In this document: piece after piece, positions 42,497 through 51,164 of the stretch
Layout of the letters: each line of letters starts with the position of its first letter
Numbering within the stretch: the first letter of the stretch is position 1
Assembly: GCA_021823325.1 (NCBI GenBank)
Contig: JAKAOG010000004.1
Coordinates: 62,001-126,000, forward strand
DNA: 64,000 bases
Reading direction: 5' to 3'
Origin: an archaeon
GTDB taxonomy: Archaea > Thermoproteota > Nitrososphaeria > Nitrososphaerales > Gagatemarchaeaceae
Translations under genes and position numbers: made by a program
The notes under the pieces: model-generated
What the model saw: only the letters and a program-made list of their open reading frames with translations
Told to the model about the DNA's origin: nothing
The model's database searches: none

Positions 42497-42502
42497 TTAT
42501 AA
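42497..42502. promoter_or_regulatory. Symmetric TTATAA serving two divergent genes
   Basis: TTATAA is its own reverse complement. It sits about 26 bases before the GTG at 42526 (plus-strand YchF-type GTPase) and about 27 bases before the ATG at 42472 (minus-strand flavoprotein). This spacing on both sides suggests one TATA box firing in both directions with leaderless messages. Confidence 0.5.
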
Positions 42503-42525
42503 CGACCGGAGAATCCGGCCGGCAC

Positions 42526-43731
42526 GTGCTAGTGGGGGTCGTCGGAAAACCTAATGTCGGAAAGTCCACTTTCTTCGCGGCGGCGACACTGAAGGACGTC
42601 CCCATCGCCGACTATCCGTTCACTACGATAAAGCCCAACGTCGGGGTCGCCCACCTCGTGAGCGAATGCGTGTGCAAGGAGATGGGGGTCACAGACGCGC
42701 CGAGGAACTCCTCGTGCGTGAACGGGACGAGGCACATACCTGTGAGGATAGTAGACGTCGCCGGGCTCGTCGAGGGGGCATCGGCAGGCAAAGGGCTCGG
42801 GAACCAGTTTCTGGACGATCTAAGGCAGGCCGACGCGCTGATTCACGTGGTCGATGCTTCAGGCTCCACCGACATAGAGGGGAAGAAGGTGGCCGCAGGA
42901 TCCCACGACCCGATCGAAGACATTCAGATGGTCGAGAGGGAGTTCGACCTCTGGATGTTCGGCATACTGAAGCGGGATTGGGAGAAGGCGACGAGGTCGT
43001 TAGAGCAGACAGGAGGGAAGATCATAGATCATCTAGCTGAAAGACTTTCAGGGCTGTCTGTTTCTCCGGCCGACGTCGAGCAGGTGCTGCTCCGCATGCG
43101 CCTGAGGACCGAAAAGCCGAGCCTCTGGACAGACGAGCAGCTGATGCAGTTCGTCGCGGAGACCAGGAAGCTCACGAAGCCGTCTCTGCTGGCGGCCAAC
43201 AAGGCGGACCTTCCGACGTCCCCGCAGTACATAGAGATGCTCAGGAAGACCGGAAAGGAGGTCGTCCCTTGCGCCTCGGAGGCAGAGCTCCTGCTTCGGA
43301 GGGCCGCGGAGCACGGGCTGGTGGACTACATCCCTGGGTCCGCCGGCTTCACGGTCAGGGACGGCGCCAAGCTCACCTCCGCTCAAGCCGGGGCCCTCAA
43401 GATGGTGGAGGAGAAGGTGATGAAAGCATACGGAGGCACGGGCGTGCAGGACGCCATCAACAGGTCATTCTTCGACCTGCTCAAGGCGATAGTCGTGTAC
43501 CCTGTGGAAGACGAGACAAAACTTACGGACAAGGAGGGAAGGGTGCTACCGGACGCGTTCGTGATGCGCGGAGGCTCTACCGCCCTGGACCTGGCGAGGA
43601 CGGTCCACAGCGAGCTCGCCGAAGGCTTCCTTTACGCCATCGACGCGAGGACGGGCAAGAGGCTCGCCGCAGACCACCTTCTCAGGAACAGGGAGATCGT
43701 TAAGATCGTCTCAAGCGGTAAGCGGGGGTAG
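42526..43731 (+). CDS. YchF/OLA1-type GTPase with TGS domain
   Basis: 401 residues from the GTG chosen by its distance from the TATA box; an ATG at 42472 is open but would place the TATA box inside the gene. GTPase motifs: VGVVGKPNVGKSTFF, YPFTTIKPNVGV, DVAGLVEGASAGKGLGNQFL and NKAD. The C-terminal TGS domain contains GRVLPDAFVMRGGSTALDLA. It belongs to the archaeal YchF group and probably acts on ribosomes. Its 3' end overlaps the convergent S3Ae gene by 21 bases. Confidence 0.9.
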   Translation: MLVGVVGKPNVGKSTFFAAATLKDVPIADYPFTTIKPNVGVAHLVSECVCKEMGVTDAPRNSSCVNGTRHIPVRIVDVAGLVEGASAGKGLGNQFLDDLRQADALIHVVDASGSTDIEGKKVAAGSHDPIEDIQMVEREFDLWMFGILKRDWEKATRSLEQTGGKIIDHLAERLSGLSVSPADVEQVLLRMRLRTEKPSLWTDEQLMQFVAETRKLTKPSLLAANKADLPTSPQYIEMLRKTGKEVVPCASEAELLLRRAAEHGLVDYIPGSAGFTVRDGAKLTSAQAGALKMVEEKVMKAYGGTGVQDAINRSFFDLLKAIVVYPVEDETKLTDKEGRVLPDAFVMRGGSTALDLARTVHSELAEGFLYAIDARTGKRLAADHLLRNREIVKIVSSGKRG

Positions 43732-44334
43732 CTGTTCAGCCTTCCTCGGCTCTGGACGAGCTATGAGCTTGCTCTTCCGGACCCCTACGTGCCTCAGGTG
43801 AGTCACCTTCTTCGCCTCGTTGTAGACGTCTGAAGCGACCTTCTGGAGCACCAGCTCCTGGACGAACCCTTCATAGTTCATCCCCGCTGCCTTCGCGGCG
43901 ATGACCTGGTCCATTATGATCCTCAGGTCGTGCTTCTTGGAGCTGTTCATCTTCCCCTGCGAAAGCGCGGTGCAATAGACCCTTACGACGTACCCGTCCT
44001 TTGTGGTGTAGTCGCGGATGAAGTCTGACATGGAAGAGCCCCTTCGGATCAGGCTCCTCAGGAACTCCCGGGAGTACTCGTGCCCCTTGAAGATGGTGTA
44101 GGCGGTCTCCCCTTCGACCCTGTCGATCTGGAAGAAGAGCTTGAACGCATAATGCTGCGGGTCCTGCTTCAGAATGTCGTAGAGGGTCGTCTCTATGACC
44201 CTCCCTTCGGGCTTCTGGACGTCAGTCAGGGGGACCCTAGCTATGGGCGCGTTGCCGAATGAAGGGGACGCGGTCACTGTGACCCAGGCCTTCAGCTTCC
44301 ACTTGTCCCTTACCTTCGCTACCTTCTTTGGCAA
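43711..44334 (-). CDS. rps3ae: 30S ribosomal protein S3Ae (eS1)
   Basis: eS1, 207 residues, archaeal/eukaryotic-specific. Matches include KWKLKAWVTVTASPSFGNAP, ETTLYDILKQDPQHYAFKLF, KGHEYSREFLRSLIRRGSSM and DLRIIMDQVIAAKAAGMNYE. It is the last gene of the KEOPS/translation superoperon on the minus strand. Confidence 0.95.
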   Translation of the reverse strand: MPKKVAKVRDKWKLKAWVTVTASPSFGNAPIARVPLTDVQKPEGRVIETTLYDILKQDPQHYAFKLFFQIDRVEGETAYTIFKGHEYSREFLRSLIRRGSSMSDFIRDYTTKDGYVVRVYCTALSQGKMNSSKKHDLRIIMDQVIAAKAAGMNYEGFVQELVLQKVASDVYNEAKKVTHLRHVGVRKSKLIARPEPRKAEQLPPLTA

Positions 44335-44368
44335 TTGAAGTCGCCCCGTCGGTCTCGCGCTTATAACT

Positions 44369-45649
44369 TCAGCGTCGCCTGAGGGCGTCTATCCCCCCCA
44401 TGTAGGGGGCTAGCGCACTCGGGACCCTCACCGACCCGTCCTTCTGCTGGAAGTTCTCCACGATGGCGACCAGGACCCTCGTCGTGACGGCTGTCGAGTT
44501 GAGAGTATGCACGAGTCTCGTAGCTTCGCTCTGCTTGTCCCTGTACCTGATCTTCAGCCGCCTCGCCTGGTAGTCCGTGCAGTTGCTGCACGAGACCATC
44601 TCCCTGTACTTGCGCTGGACGGGCATCCATGCCTCCAGGTCATACTTCTTGGCGGCCACGGTGCCCATGTCTCCTGTGCAGACGTTGACGACGCGGTAGC
44701 GGAGCCCCAGGCTCTGGAAGATCGCTTCAGCGTTGGCTATCAGCTGCTCGTGGAGGGCCCAGCTCTCCTCCGGCCTCGCGAACGCTATCTGCTCTACCTT
44801 GTAGAACTGGTGCGTCCGGAAGATCCCCTTTGTGTCTTTGCCGTGCGCACCGGCCTCTACCCTGAAGCAGGGAGAGAACCCGCAGTACTTCACCGGAAGG
44901 TCTACGCCTGCCATGATCTCATCCATGTGCATGGCGACCAACGGGTGCTCTGAAGTCGCGATCATGTACAGGTCCTCCCCTTCCACTTTGTAGATCACCG
45001 GCCCGAAGTCGTTCATGTCGGTGACCCCCGAGTAGGGGTCGCGGCGCATCATGAACGGAGGCTCCACCGGGACGAAACCCTTGGACGAGAGCGTGTCCAT
45101 GGCGTACCTCATGATGGCGTGCTCCAGTTTGACAGCGTCCCCTTTGAGGAAGAAGAAGCGAGCCCCGGATACCTTCGCAGCTCTCTCCATGTCGACCATG
45201 CCGAGGTTGGACAGGACGTCGATGTGGTCCTTCGGCTCGAAGTCGTATTTCTGCTCCGTCCCCCAGGTCCTCACCGTGACGTTCTCAGTGTCGTCCTTTC
45301 CGACTGGGACGCTCTGATGGAGTATGTTGGGGAGGCTCATCATTATCCCCTCGAGGACGGCTTCTTGCTCGACCTGCACCTTCGCAAACGCGTCCAGTCT
45401 CTGCGCGAATTCCGCCACCCTCTTCTGCTCCGCCTGGATGGGCTGCTTCTTCCTCGCGAGGTCGGCTATCACCCTGTTCGCCTCGTTCAGCTCGTGCCGC
45501 AGGGCCTCCGCCTGAGCCTTTGCCCCTCTCCACTCGGTGTCAGCACCTATCGCGTCTTCCACGAGGTGGAGCTTGTCCACCATCCCTCTCTTCTTGAGGT
45601 CGGACCTGATGACATCCGGCGTCTCTCTCAGGAGCTTAATGTCCAACAT
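44369..45649 (-). CDS. serS: Seryl-tRNA synthetase
   Basis: 426 residues, standard (not methanogen-type) SerRS. The N-terminal coiled-coil arm spans roughly residues 28-100 (EALRHELNEANRVIADLARK and following). Class II motifs: motif 2 FSPCFRVEAGAHGKDTKGIF-type sequence and HQFYKVEQIAFARPEES; motif 3 TLNSTAVTTRVLVAIVENFQ. It charges tRNA-Ser and supplies serine for selenocysteine pathways if present; none is seen here. Confidence 0.96.
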   Translation of the reverse strand: MLDIKLLRETPDVIRSDLKKRGMVDKLHLVEDAIGADTEWRGAKAQAEALRHELNEANRVIADLARKKQPIQAEQKRVAEFAQRLDAFAKVQVEQEAVLEGIMMSLPNILHQSVPVGKDDTENVTVRTWGTEQKYDFEPKDHIDVLSNLGMVDMERAAKVSGARFFFLKGDAVKLEHAIMRYAMDTLSSKGFVPVEPPFMMRRDPYSGVTDMNDFGPVIYKVEGEDLYMIATSEHPLVAMHMDEIMAGVDLPVKYCGFSPCFRVEAGAHGKDTKGIFRTHQFYKVEQIAFARPEESWALHEQLIANAEAIFQSLGLRYRVVNVCTGDMGTVAAKKYDLEAWMPVQRKYREMVSCSNCTDYQARRLKIRYRDKQSEATRLVHTLNSTAVTTRVLVAIVENFQQKDGSVRVPSALAPYMGGIDALRRR

Positions 45650-45658
45650 CTTGCGGCG

Positions 45659-45913
45659 TCAGCCTTGTCCGGTTCGCGATAAAAGCCATACTTCCCGGAA
45701 CAGAGAGACGTCCCTCAGAAAGGCGAGGCAGGTGGAGACGAGGGTCGTGGGAGAGTCTGCCGCCACCTGGATCACCAGGTCGTCCCCCTTCGCCGAGGCG
45801 GTTATGCCGAGTCCTCTAGGCCCCCCTTCGTTGTCAGGCGCAAGGACTGACATCAGAGCTCTGACCGCCTCGGCGTCACCGCATGAAATCACAAGCTCGG
45901 CGCGGGGCTTCAT
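45659..45913 (-). CDS. pcc1: KEOPS complex subunit Pcc1
   Basis: 84 residues. The pattern ISCGDAEAVRALMSVLAPDN, the TASAKGDDLVIQVAADSPTT strand pair and a C-terminal helix (LVSTCLAFLRDVSLF) match Pcc1, the dimerising subunit of KEOPS, which makes t6A37 in tRNA. The ATG overlaps the stop of the RecJ-like gene, and kae1 and bud32 lie in the same operon. Confidence 0.85.
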   Translation of the reverse strand: MKPRAELVISCGDAEAVRALMSVLAPDNEGGPRGLGITASAKGDDLVIQVAADSPTTLVSTCLAFLRDVSLFREVWLLSRTGQG

Positions 45914-47262
45914 CCTAGGACCTTCCCGACGACAGACTTTGAGAACGCCTCCGAACTGGACGCCGGGATTCTGGCCCCCGCGGCCATCGCGTGTCCACCC
46001 CCCACGCCGTCCACCTCCTGTGCTGCCTCGCGCATGATCAATCCTAGGTTGACCTGCCCGTCGAAAGAGTCGCCCACCCTAGAGGAGATTTTGAGGAAGC
46101 CTCCCTTGCTGGCGGCGCTGCCTACCACCACTTTGTCTTTGAACGGGGGTGACGAGGTGAGTATGGAGATCACCGGGCCCAGGAGCCTCTCGTCCACCGC
46201 CCCCTCTCCCTTGATCACGATGACCCTGTCATGCTGCTCCGTTCTGGTCGGGTCAGAGTTGACGGCCTCCAGTGCTTTGTTGATCCCCTGGCGATACTCA
46301 GACAGAATCCTCATTGCGTCCTTGAGCGCCCGGGACCTGTCACCGAGGCAGATTGAGATCCCAACGCTGGCAGCCCCCATCCGTCCGCATGAGTTCAGCA
46401 GAGTGCCGAATTCTCTGGCGTCCCTCAGGGGGGTGAAGGGGTCCTCAAACTGCAGGGTGTACACCTCGCCGAAGAGGCTTGTCAGCGCCTCGGTCGCTCC
46501 CTCCTGGGCGCCGAGCGACCCCGCCAGGACCTCGACCAGTCTTCTCTTCTCGTCTTGGGACAAGGACGAAACAGTCCTCCAGACTCCTCCGTCTTTCAGC
46601 TCGAACCCAGACTGGTGCAGGATCGAAAGGACCGCGTCCTTGCTCCCGGTCATCCCCTTGAGGAAGGGGACGGAGGTCAGCGCGATCGCTTCGTGGATGG
46701 GTCTGGTCTCGCGCCCCGTGAAGGCAAGGTCGCTGGTAGCTGTGAGGAGCCCCCTTCCTTGGGAGTCCTCGAGCGCCGACCTGTTCAGCCCCGTCAGCGA
46801 CCTCCCTGGACCGGAGTCCTGCCTGTCGGCCAGCGCCCCTACCACGGCCAGCGGAGCCAGGTCGCTGTTCGCCGGGTCGAGGGAGGCGGCGAAGAAGTAC
46901 GCCATTGCGGAAGAACACGCCTCTTTCCCGCCGTCGTAGCCGTATCTCCATGCGTTGACCACCGAAGGATTGTTCATGTCCGCCTCGGAGATCTCGTGGT
47001 GGTCTATGACCAGATATCTTCCCGCCAGGGCGGCTTCCAGCTCAGTCACCAGGGTCGAGGCGAGGTCGACGAAGACGTAGAAGTCGTAGTTCTGGGACGA
47101 GAGGTCCTTGATGGTGGCCGGGTCCAGGTCGGGGACGGTCCGCAGGTTCACGTTCGCCCCTTTCCGCATCAATGATGCGAATACGACAGAGCCGCTGCAC
47201 AGTCCGTCCGCGTCTATGTGAGTCACGACGAGGATGCGCTTGCCTCCGCGGACGACCTGCAT
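45910..47262 (-). CDS. RecJ-like DHH-family phosphoesterase
   Basis: 450 residues. DHH motifs ILVVTHIDADGLCSGSVV, FVDLASTL and VIDHHEIS; the DHHA1 domain ends with VDGVGGGHAMAAGARI. It belongs to the archaeal RecJ/GAN-like group of 5'-exonucleases or single-strand nucleases. Before the ATG the frame stays open for over 20 codons reading KFLADLEGLAQRYRSIIPGI, which looks like protein; the true start may be an earlier non-standard codon. Encoded between S15 and Pcc1. Confidence 0.88.
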   Translation of the reverse strand: MQVVRGGKRILVVTHIDADGLCSGSVVFASLMRKGANVNLRTVPDLDPATIKDLSSQNYDFYVFVDLASTLVTELEAALAGRYLVIDHHEISEADMNNPSVVNAWRYGYDGGKEACSSAMAYFFAASLDPANSDLAPLAVVGALADRQDSGPGRSLTGLNRSALEDSQGRGLLTATSDLAFTGRETRPIHEAIALTSVPFLKGMTGSKDAVLSILHQSGFELKDGGVWRTVSSLSQDEKRRLVEVLAGSLGAQEGATEALTSLFGEVYTLQFEDPFTPLRDAREFGTLLNSCGRMGAASVGISICLGDRSRALKDAMRILSEYRQGINKALEAVNSDPTRTEQHDRVIVIKGEGAVDERLLGPVISILTSSPPFKDKVVVGSAASKGGFLKISSRVGDSFDGQVNLGLIMREAAQEVDGVGGGHAMAAGARIPASSSEAFSKSVVGKVLG

Positions 47263-47330
47263 AATCCCCGGGATGATGCTTCTGTATCTCTGGGCAAGGC
47301 CTTCCAGGTCGGCCAGGAACTTCCCCTCTG

Positions 47331-47780
47331 CTAGGCCAGCTGGGCGACCACGGCGGTGTACTTGAAGTCGCTCGAAAGTATGCCTTTCTTCTTGTAGTAC
47401 TTCGACAGCCTGTAGATCTTAGCTTCCACCAGCTCCAGAGAATGGACGTTCTTTCTGTCGCTCTTGTGCGTCCCCAAGTGCCTTTGCACGCGCTGAGCTC
47501 TGTCGATCAGGTCCTGCAGGTCCTGTGGGACCTTGGGGGCTGCCTTCCCTTCAGAGAGTATCTTCACAAGCGGCTTCCCCAACAGAGGCTTCACCAGAGG
47601 TACGCCGTAGTCATCCCTCAGCGACTGGCCTATCTTGCTCGGGGTGACCCCCTCTTTTGCGAGCTTCAGCGCGGCCGTCTTCGCCTCCTCCGGGGACGTG
47701 GTCACCCAGCTGGGGTTGCTTTTGCTGGTCGGCCTGGTCTGGTGCGACTTGCCGTGCCTGTGGGAGTGTATGCGCGCCAT
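47331..47780 (-). CDS. rps15: 30S ribosomal protein S15 (uS15)
   Basis: uS15 of the long archaeal type (S13e), 149 residues from the ATG at 47780 (ARIHSHRHGKSHQTRPTSKS). The N-terminal HSHRHGKSHQTRP, the helical GVTPSKIGQSLRDDYGVPLV and the C-terminal HLGTHKSDRKNVHSLELVEA are diagnostic. A longer frame to 47861 overlaps bud32 and lacks family similarity. Confidence 0.95.
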   Translation of the reverse strand: MARIHSHRHGKSHQTRPTSKSNPSWVTTSPEEAKTAALKLAKEGVTPSKIGQSLRDDYGVPLVKPLLGKPLVKILSEGKAAPKVPQDLQDLIDRAQRVQRHLGTHKSDRKNVHSLELVEAKIYRLSKYYKKKGILSSDFKYTAVVAQLA

Positions 47781-47844
47781 GGTGAAACGGTTCAGGCGAG
47801 TCCTTCCGATTAGGCTGATAAACGTTGCCCGGCTCCCGGACATC

Positions 47845-48519
47845 TCATGTGACCCGGGCATACCTCCCCCGGCGCTCGATGCTCCTGAGCTGCCTCTGGA
47901 CGGCTCTCAGCTTCACCGCGCCAGATGCCTTCGAATATCCGCGGAAGAGCTCCTCCAGCGCCAAGCGAGAGACCTCCGGATGGGCGCCTACCAAGGTCTC
48001 CTTGATCAGCCTGAGGTCAACCGCCTGGTCTTCAAGCCTCGTCGTCCGGAAGGCAAGGCCGAAGTCGATGAAGACGAGCCCCCTGTCCCTGACGACGACG
48101 TTCGCCGTGGTTAGGTCCCCGTGGACTATCCCCGCCCTGTGCAGCCTGGCGGTTGCCTCCCCAAATTCCTGGAAGGCCTGCGCAGCCTCGTCTTCCCCCA
48201 TGGCACCCGTCAGGTCCCTGAGCCTCGTCCCCTCGATGTACTCCATCACCAGGGTGGACGACCGGACGTCCACGTCATACAGGAATGGTGCCGGGACCCC
48301 AGCCTTCTTCGCGAGGTGCAGCATCTCCGCCTCCCTGACGGTCCGCTGCCTTCTGATGGCGTCGTCCAGGACGGGCAGCCTGTAGGCAAGCGGCTTCCTC
48401 ACCTTGTACACCGCGTCGAGCCCCTGCCACTCCCCCCGGACTATGTCGGCCTCCGCGCCCCTGTAGAGGAGACCCGACCCCGGGACGTCAGCTTCGCCAG
48501 AGGATGTCGACGCCGTCAA
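47845..48519 (-). CDS. bud32: KEOPS kinase/ATPase Bud32
   Basis: 224 residues, minimal RIO-like kinase of KEOPS. Motifs: AVYKVRKPLAYRLP (ATP Lys and the KxRxxKxYR-like segment), LVMEYIEGTRL, HRAGIVHGDLTTANVVV (catalytic Asp and Asn) and VFIDFGLAFRT (DFG). The C-terminal tail RSIERRGRYARV is the usual Bud32 ending that contacts tRNA or Kae1. It overlaps kae1 by 32 bases; the two are separate genes here, not fused. Confidence 0.94.
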   Translation of the reverse strand: MTASTSSGEADVPGSGLLYRGAEADIVRGEWQGLDAVYKVRKPLAYRLPVLDDAIRRQRTVREAEMLHLAKKAGVPAPFLYDVDVRSSTLVMEYIEGTRLRDLTGAMGEDEAAQAFQEFGEATARLHRAGIVHGDLTTANVVVRDRGLVFIDFGLAFRTTRLEDQAVDLRLIKETLVGAHPEVSRLALEELFRGYSKASGAVKLRAVQRQLRSIERRGRYARVT

Positions 48520-49480
48520 GCCTCCACGACTGTGTCACTTCAGAATCAGCCACAGGCACGGTGATGCCGCTGTTGTATGCCAGCCATCCGGTCCACGCGA
48601 TTTGGGCGCCGCAGTCGCCGCTGTACTCGAGTGGCGATGCGGTCAGCTTGGCGGAGTGCCTCTCGGCCATCGTCGACATCATCGAAGAGAGCCGCCTGTT
48701 CGCCGCCACGCCTCCCACGATCATCACTTCGCTCTTCCCCGTGAAAGCAAGGGCCCTTTCGGTCACTTCGGTGACCATCGCGAACGCCGTCTCCTGTATC
48801 GAATAAGACACGTCTGTGAACGGCTTTCCGCTGTCGAGCATCTGCTTGGACGCCGTCAGGAGCCCCGAGAAGGAGACGTCGTTCCCCTTCACGACGTAGG
48901 GGAGCCTGAGATAGCTGTTCGAGCCTGCTGCGGCCTCTTCGATGGCCCGCCCACATGGAGACGAGAGGCCGTGGTGCCTTCCGAACTGGTCGAGGAGCTG
49001 GCCGAGGGTCAGGTCGAGGGACTCTCCGAGTATGCGCCATCGCTTCCCGGCGTAGGCGATGATCATGGTGTGCCCCCCGGAAACCAGCAGGACCACGGGG
49101 TCTTTCGAACCCGTGAGGAGGCACCCCAGTTCGATGTGACCGACAGCGTGGTTGACGGGGACCAGAGGGATCCCTAGAGACGAAGCCAGGGTCCTGGCGA
49201 CGACCGCCCCTACTCTGAGGCACGGCCCAAGTCCGGGCCCCTTGGCGAAGGCGACCGCGGAGACGTCTTTCAGCTGCAGGCCGGAGAGCGTCAGCGCCTG
49301 CGAGAGGACAGAAGGCGCAGAGGCGATGTGGCTCTGCGAGGCCTCGAACGGGTGTATCCCGCTCCCCTCAGGGGGCTTGTAGATCGATTTCGTGTTGGAG
49401 AGAATCTCGCCGTCCGAGGATACCACGGAAACTGAGAAGGTATGGGCTGTGCTTTCCACTCCTAGGATGTGTTTCTTCAA
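48488..49480 (-). CDS. kae1: KEOPS subunit Kae1, tRNA t6A threonylcarbamoyltransferase
   Basis: 330 residues, ASKHA fold. Metal/nucleotide motifs: ILGVESTAHTFSVSVVSSDG, VPVNHAVGHIELGCLL (HxxxH), VVLLVSGGHTMIIAYAG and VMIVGGVAANRRLSSMM; the C-terminus has SGDCGAQIAWTGWLAY. It transfers threonylcarbamoyl to A37 of ANN-decoding tRNAs. First clear gene of the superoperon, six bases after the hypothetical upstream gene. Confidence 0.96.
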   Translation of the reverse strand: MKKHILGVESTAHTFSVSVVSSDGEILSNTKSIYKPPEGSGIHPFEASQSHIASAPSVLSQALTLSGLQLKDVSAVAFAKGPGLGPCLRVGAVVARTLASSLGIPLVPVNHAVGHIELGCLLTGSKDPVVLLVSGGHTMIIAYAGKRWRILGESLDLTLGQLLDQFGRHHGLSSPCGRAIEEAAAGSNSYLRLPYVVKGNDVSFSGLLTASKQMLDSGKPFTDVSYSIQETAFAMVTEVTERALAFTGKSEVMIVGGVAANRRLSSMMSTMAERHSAKLTASPLEYSGDCGAQIAWTGWLAYNSGITVPVADSEVTQSWRLDGVDILWRS

Positions 49481-49486
49481 GGCGGC

Positions 49487-50023
49487 CTACATCTTTCGCG
49501 TCTGACGATAGAGGTCCCCGAGAAGGTTGACGTATGGTTTTACCTCCACCAGGAAGTCGCTGAACTTTCCCCTCTCGAACGTCGCCTTGGGCTTGTCCCC
49601 CTCGACCACTATCTTGGCCGCGAGCACGATGCCTCCACTCCTGTCAGGGTCGGGCTTCAGCTTCGGGAAGTGGATGAGCGCGCCGTAGCCGATCTTCCGC
49701 TTGCCTTTGGTGAAGACGACGTTGTAGTACATGCTGAGCGTCTTCGTGAACTGCGCCATCTGCTTCCTTCTGCTCTCGCTCCGCTTCACATGGTCGAAGT
49801 CAGCGGATGCGAGCGTGTCGATCATCTCCCTGAGGAGCTTCATTTCAGACACCCTGTTGGTGTAGCCTGCGTATTCGATTGGGAGCTGGTACACGCTGTT
49901 CATCACTGAGTCCCAGTCGTCGATGACCGCAAAGGTGTCGGTATCCATGTTCATCTCCCGCTTGAGCTCGTCAGAGAGTATGTCCTCTACCGTTATCTTC
50001 TTCGGCACGAAGGACGCCGACAC
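49487..50023 (-). CDS. Hypothetical protein upstream of kae1
   Basis: 178 residues, mixed alpha/beta (SVYQLPIEYAGYTNRVSEMK, FTKTLSMYYNVVFTKGKRKI, GALIHFPKLKPDPD, GGIVLAAKIVVEGDKPK). No family recognised; no signal peptide or membrane span. It probably shares the kae1 promoter. Divergent from the exosome-associated gene at 50079. Confidence 0.65.
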   Translation of the reverse strand: MSASFVPKKITVEDILSDELKREMNMDTDTFAVIDDWDSVMNSVYQLPIEYAGYTNRVSEMKLLREMIDTLASADFDHVKRSESRRKQMAQFTKTLSMYYNVVFTKGKRKIGYGALIHFPKLKPDPDRSGGIVLAAKIVVEGDKPKATFERGKFSDFLVEVKPYVNLLGDLYRQTRKM

Positions 50024-50078
50024 CCCCTTCTAGTTATGGTTAACTCTCGAACAAGCCTCCCCTTCGAGGCGGTCGTCC

Positions 50079-50519
50079 ATGAAAAGCGAGATCCAGTCCG
50101 TTGAGGTGGATCTCTTCGTCCACGCCACCGAAGACCCCGGGAAGCTTGTGAGGGCGGTCGCGGACCTGCTGGGGTCGGACAGGGCGCCGGTCGAAGAGAG
50201 GCTAGACGGGCACTTCGGCAATGCCATCGTCAGCATGAAGCTGCACCTGACGGGCGAAGAGGCGGAGCGGGCAGTGAAGAGGATCTTTTCATCCCTCCCC
50301 AAGGAGCTGAAGGGCGTCCTCGGCGCGGACATGGAAAAGTTCGTGGACGAGCATGCGGCCCTCTTCCTCAGGTTCGACAAGCAGCGGCTGGTCCTCGGCA
50401 GGCTGGTCCTTGGGGGAGGAGACGCGCTCCGCGTCAAAGTGAAACCGAGGAAGTTCCAGATGCGGTCAGGGGGACCGCAGTTCTACAGGCGTCTCCTGGA
50501 GGAGAGCGGTGTCGTCTAA
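50079..50519 (+). CDS. Exosome-associated RNA-binding protein (COG1325 type)
   Basis: 146 residues. The pattern VEVDLFVHATEDPGKLVRAV, GHFGNAIVSMKLHLTGEEAE and the C-terminal LRFDKQRLVLGRLVLGGGDA, ending in VKVKPRKF, matches the archaeal RNA-binding family linked with exosome and RNase P genes. Function is inferred from that association. An ATG start; the next gene begins within its last codons. Confidence 0.8.
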   Translation: MKSEIQSVEVDLFVHATEDPGKLVRAVADLLGSDRAPVEERLDGHFGNAIVSMKLHLTGEEAERAVKRIFSSLPKELKGVLGADMEKFVDEHAALFLRFDKQRLVLGRLVLGGGDALRVKVKPRKFQMRSGGPQFYRRLLEESGVV

Positions 50520-50802
50520 GAGGTACGTGCTCCTCGAGTCGGCGTCTGACGTCTCTGAAAGCGCGAAGGAGTTCGAGGAGTTCTTCAGCCAGAGGTTCGG
50601 AAGAGCCAAGGTCATAGCCGTCCAGGGGAACCCGCGCGCTCTGATAGTGAAGACCACCGGCGACGTCGCCCTCCTGCTCCGGGAGATGCGCGACGGGGTC
50701 GTCTTCAAGGGAGCCAGGCTCGTCCCTGTCCTGACCTCCGGCGCCGTAGGTAACCTCAAAAAGAGAGCGGCCGAGGCGAGCGTGCAATGGCGAAGTTCAT
50801 GA
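50509..50802 (+). CDS. rnp2: Ribonuclease P protein component 2-like (Pop5)
   Basis: 97 residues from a GTG that overlaps the previous gene. It resembles Pop5: N-terminal RYVLLESASDVSESAKEFEE, a strand ALIVKTTGDVALLLREM, then GARLVPVLTSGAVGNLKKRA, which corresponds to the GxxxxGxSGTIKRLKRK-like end of Pop5. Similarity is modest, so the assignment rests partly on position after the COG1325 gene. Rnp1 of the same enzyme is at 6516-6752. Confidence 0.6.
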   Translation: MSSKRYVLLESASDVSESAKEFEEFFSQRFGRAKVIAVQGNPRALIVKTTGDVALLLREMRDGVVFKGARLVPVLTSGAVGNLKKRAAEASVQWRSS

Positions 50803-51164
50803 GCGAGGAGTATGTCATGCAGGTCCAGGCGGCTCTTTCACAGGACCAGAAGTGGTCGGAGGCCACGAAGAGCCTGAAGACGAGCATAGCCTTCAACGTG
50901 ACAGACTCAGGCGAGAGCTACGTGATGACCGTTGAAAACGGCGCAACGACCTTCCAGAAGGTCCCCCCCGTCGCCTCAGGGGAGTTCTCCTTCGACGGGA
51001 GCTACGATTCGTGGTCCAAGGTGGCGAAGGGAGAGGTCGACATCCAGTCGGCGGTGTTGAAGGGGCAGCTCAAGTTCAAAGGGTCCCTGACAAAGGTCCT
51101 GATGTACAAAGACAGGTTCATCAGGGTCGCCGAGATAATGCGAGACGTCCCCAAGGAATTCTAG
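50787..51164 (+). CDS. SCP2 sterol-carrier-domain protein
   Basis: 125 residues, single SCP2-like domain: SIAFNVTDSGESYVMTVENG, FSFDGSYDSWSKVAKGEVDI, SAVLKGQLKFKGSLTKVLMY. SCP2 domains bind lipids or acyl-CoA. It overlaps the Pop5-like gene by 16 bases, but functionally fits the neighbouring CoA/lipid genes. Its stop overlaps the end of the DUF35 gene. Confidence 0.85.
   Translation: MAKFMSEEYVMQVQAALSQDQKWSEATKSLKTSIAFNVTDSGESYVMTVENGATTFQKVPPVASGEFSFDGSYDSWSKVAKGEVDIQSAVLKGQLKFKGSLTKVLMYKDRFIRVAEIMRDVPKEF

Noticed and set aside
41259-42554. 431-codon plus-strand frame opposite the flavoprotein
   Set aside because: Very Ser/Arg/Pro-rich, spans the divergent promoter at 42.5 kb, and shows no domain; the minus-strand gene has a clear FAD motif.
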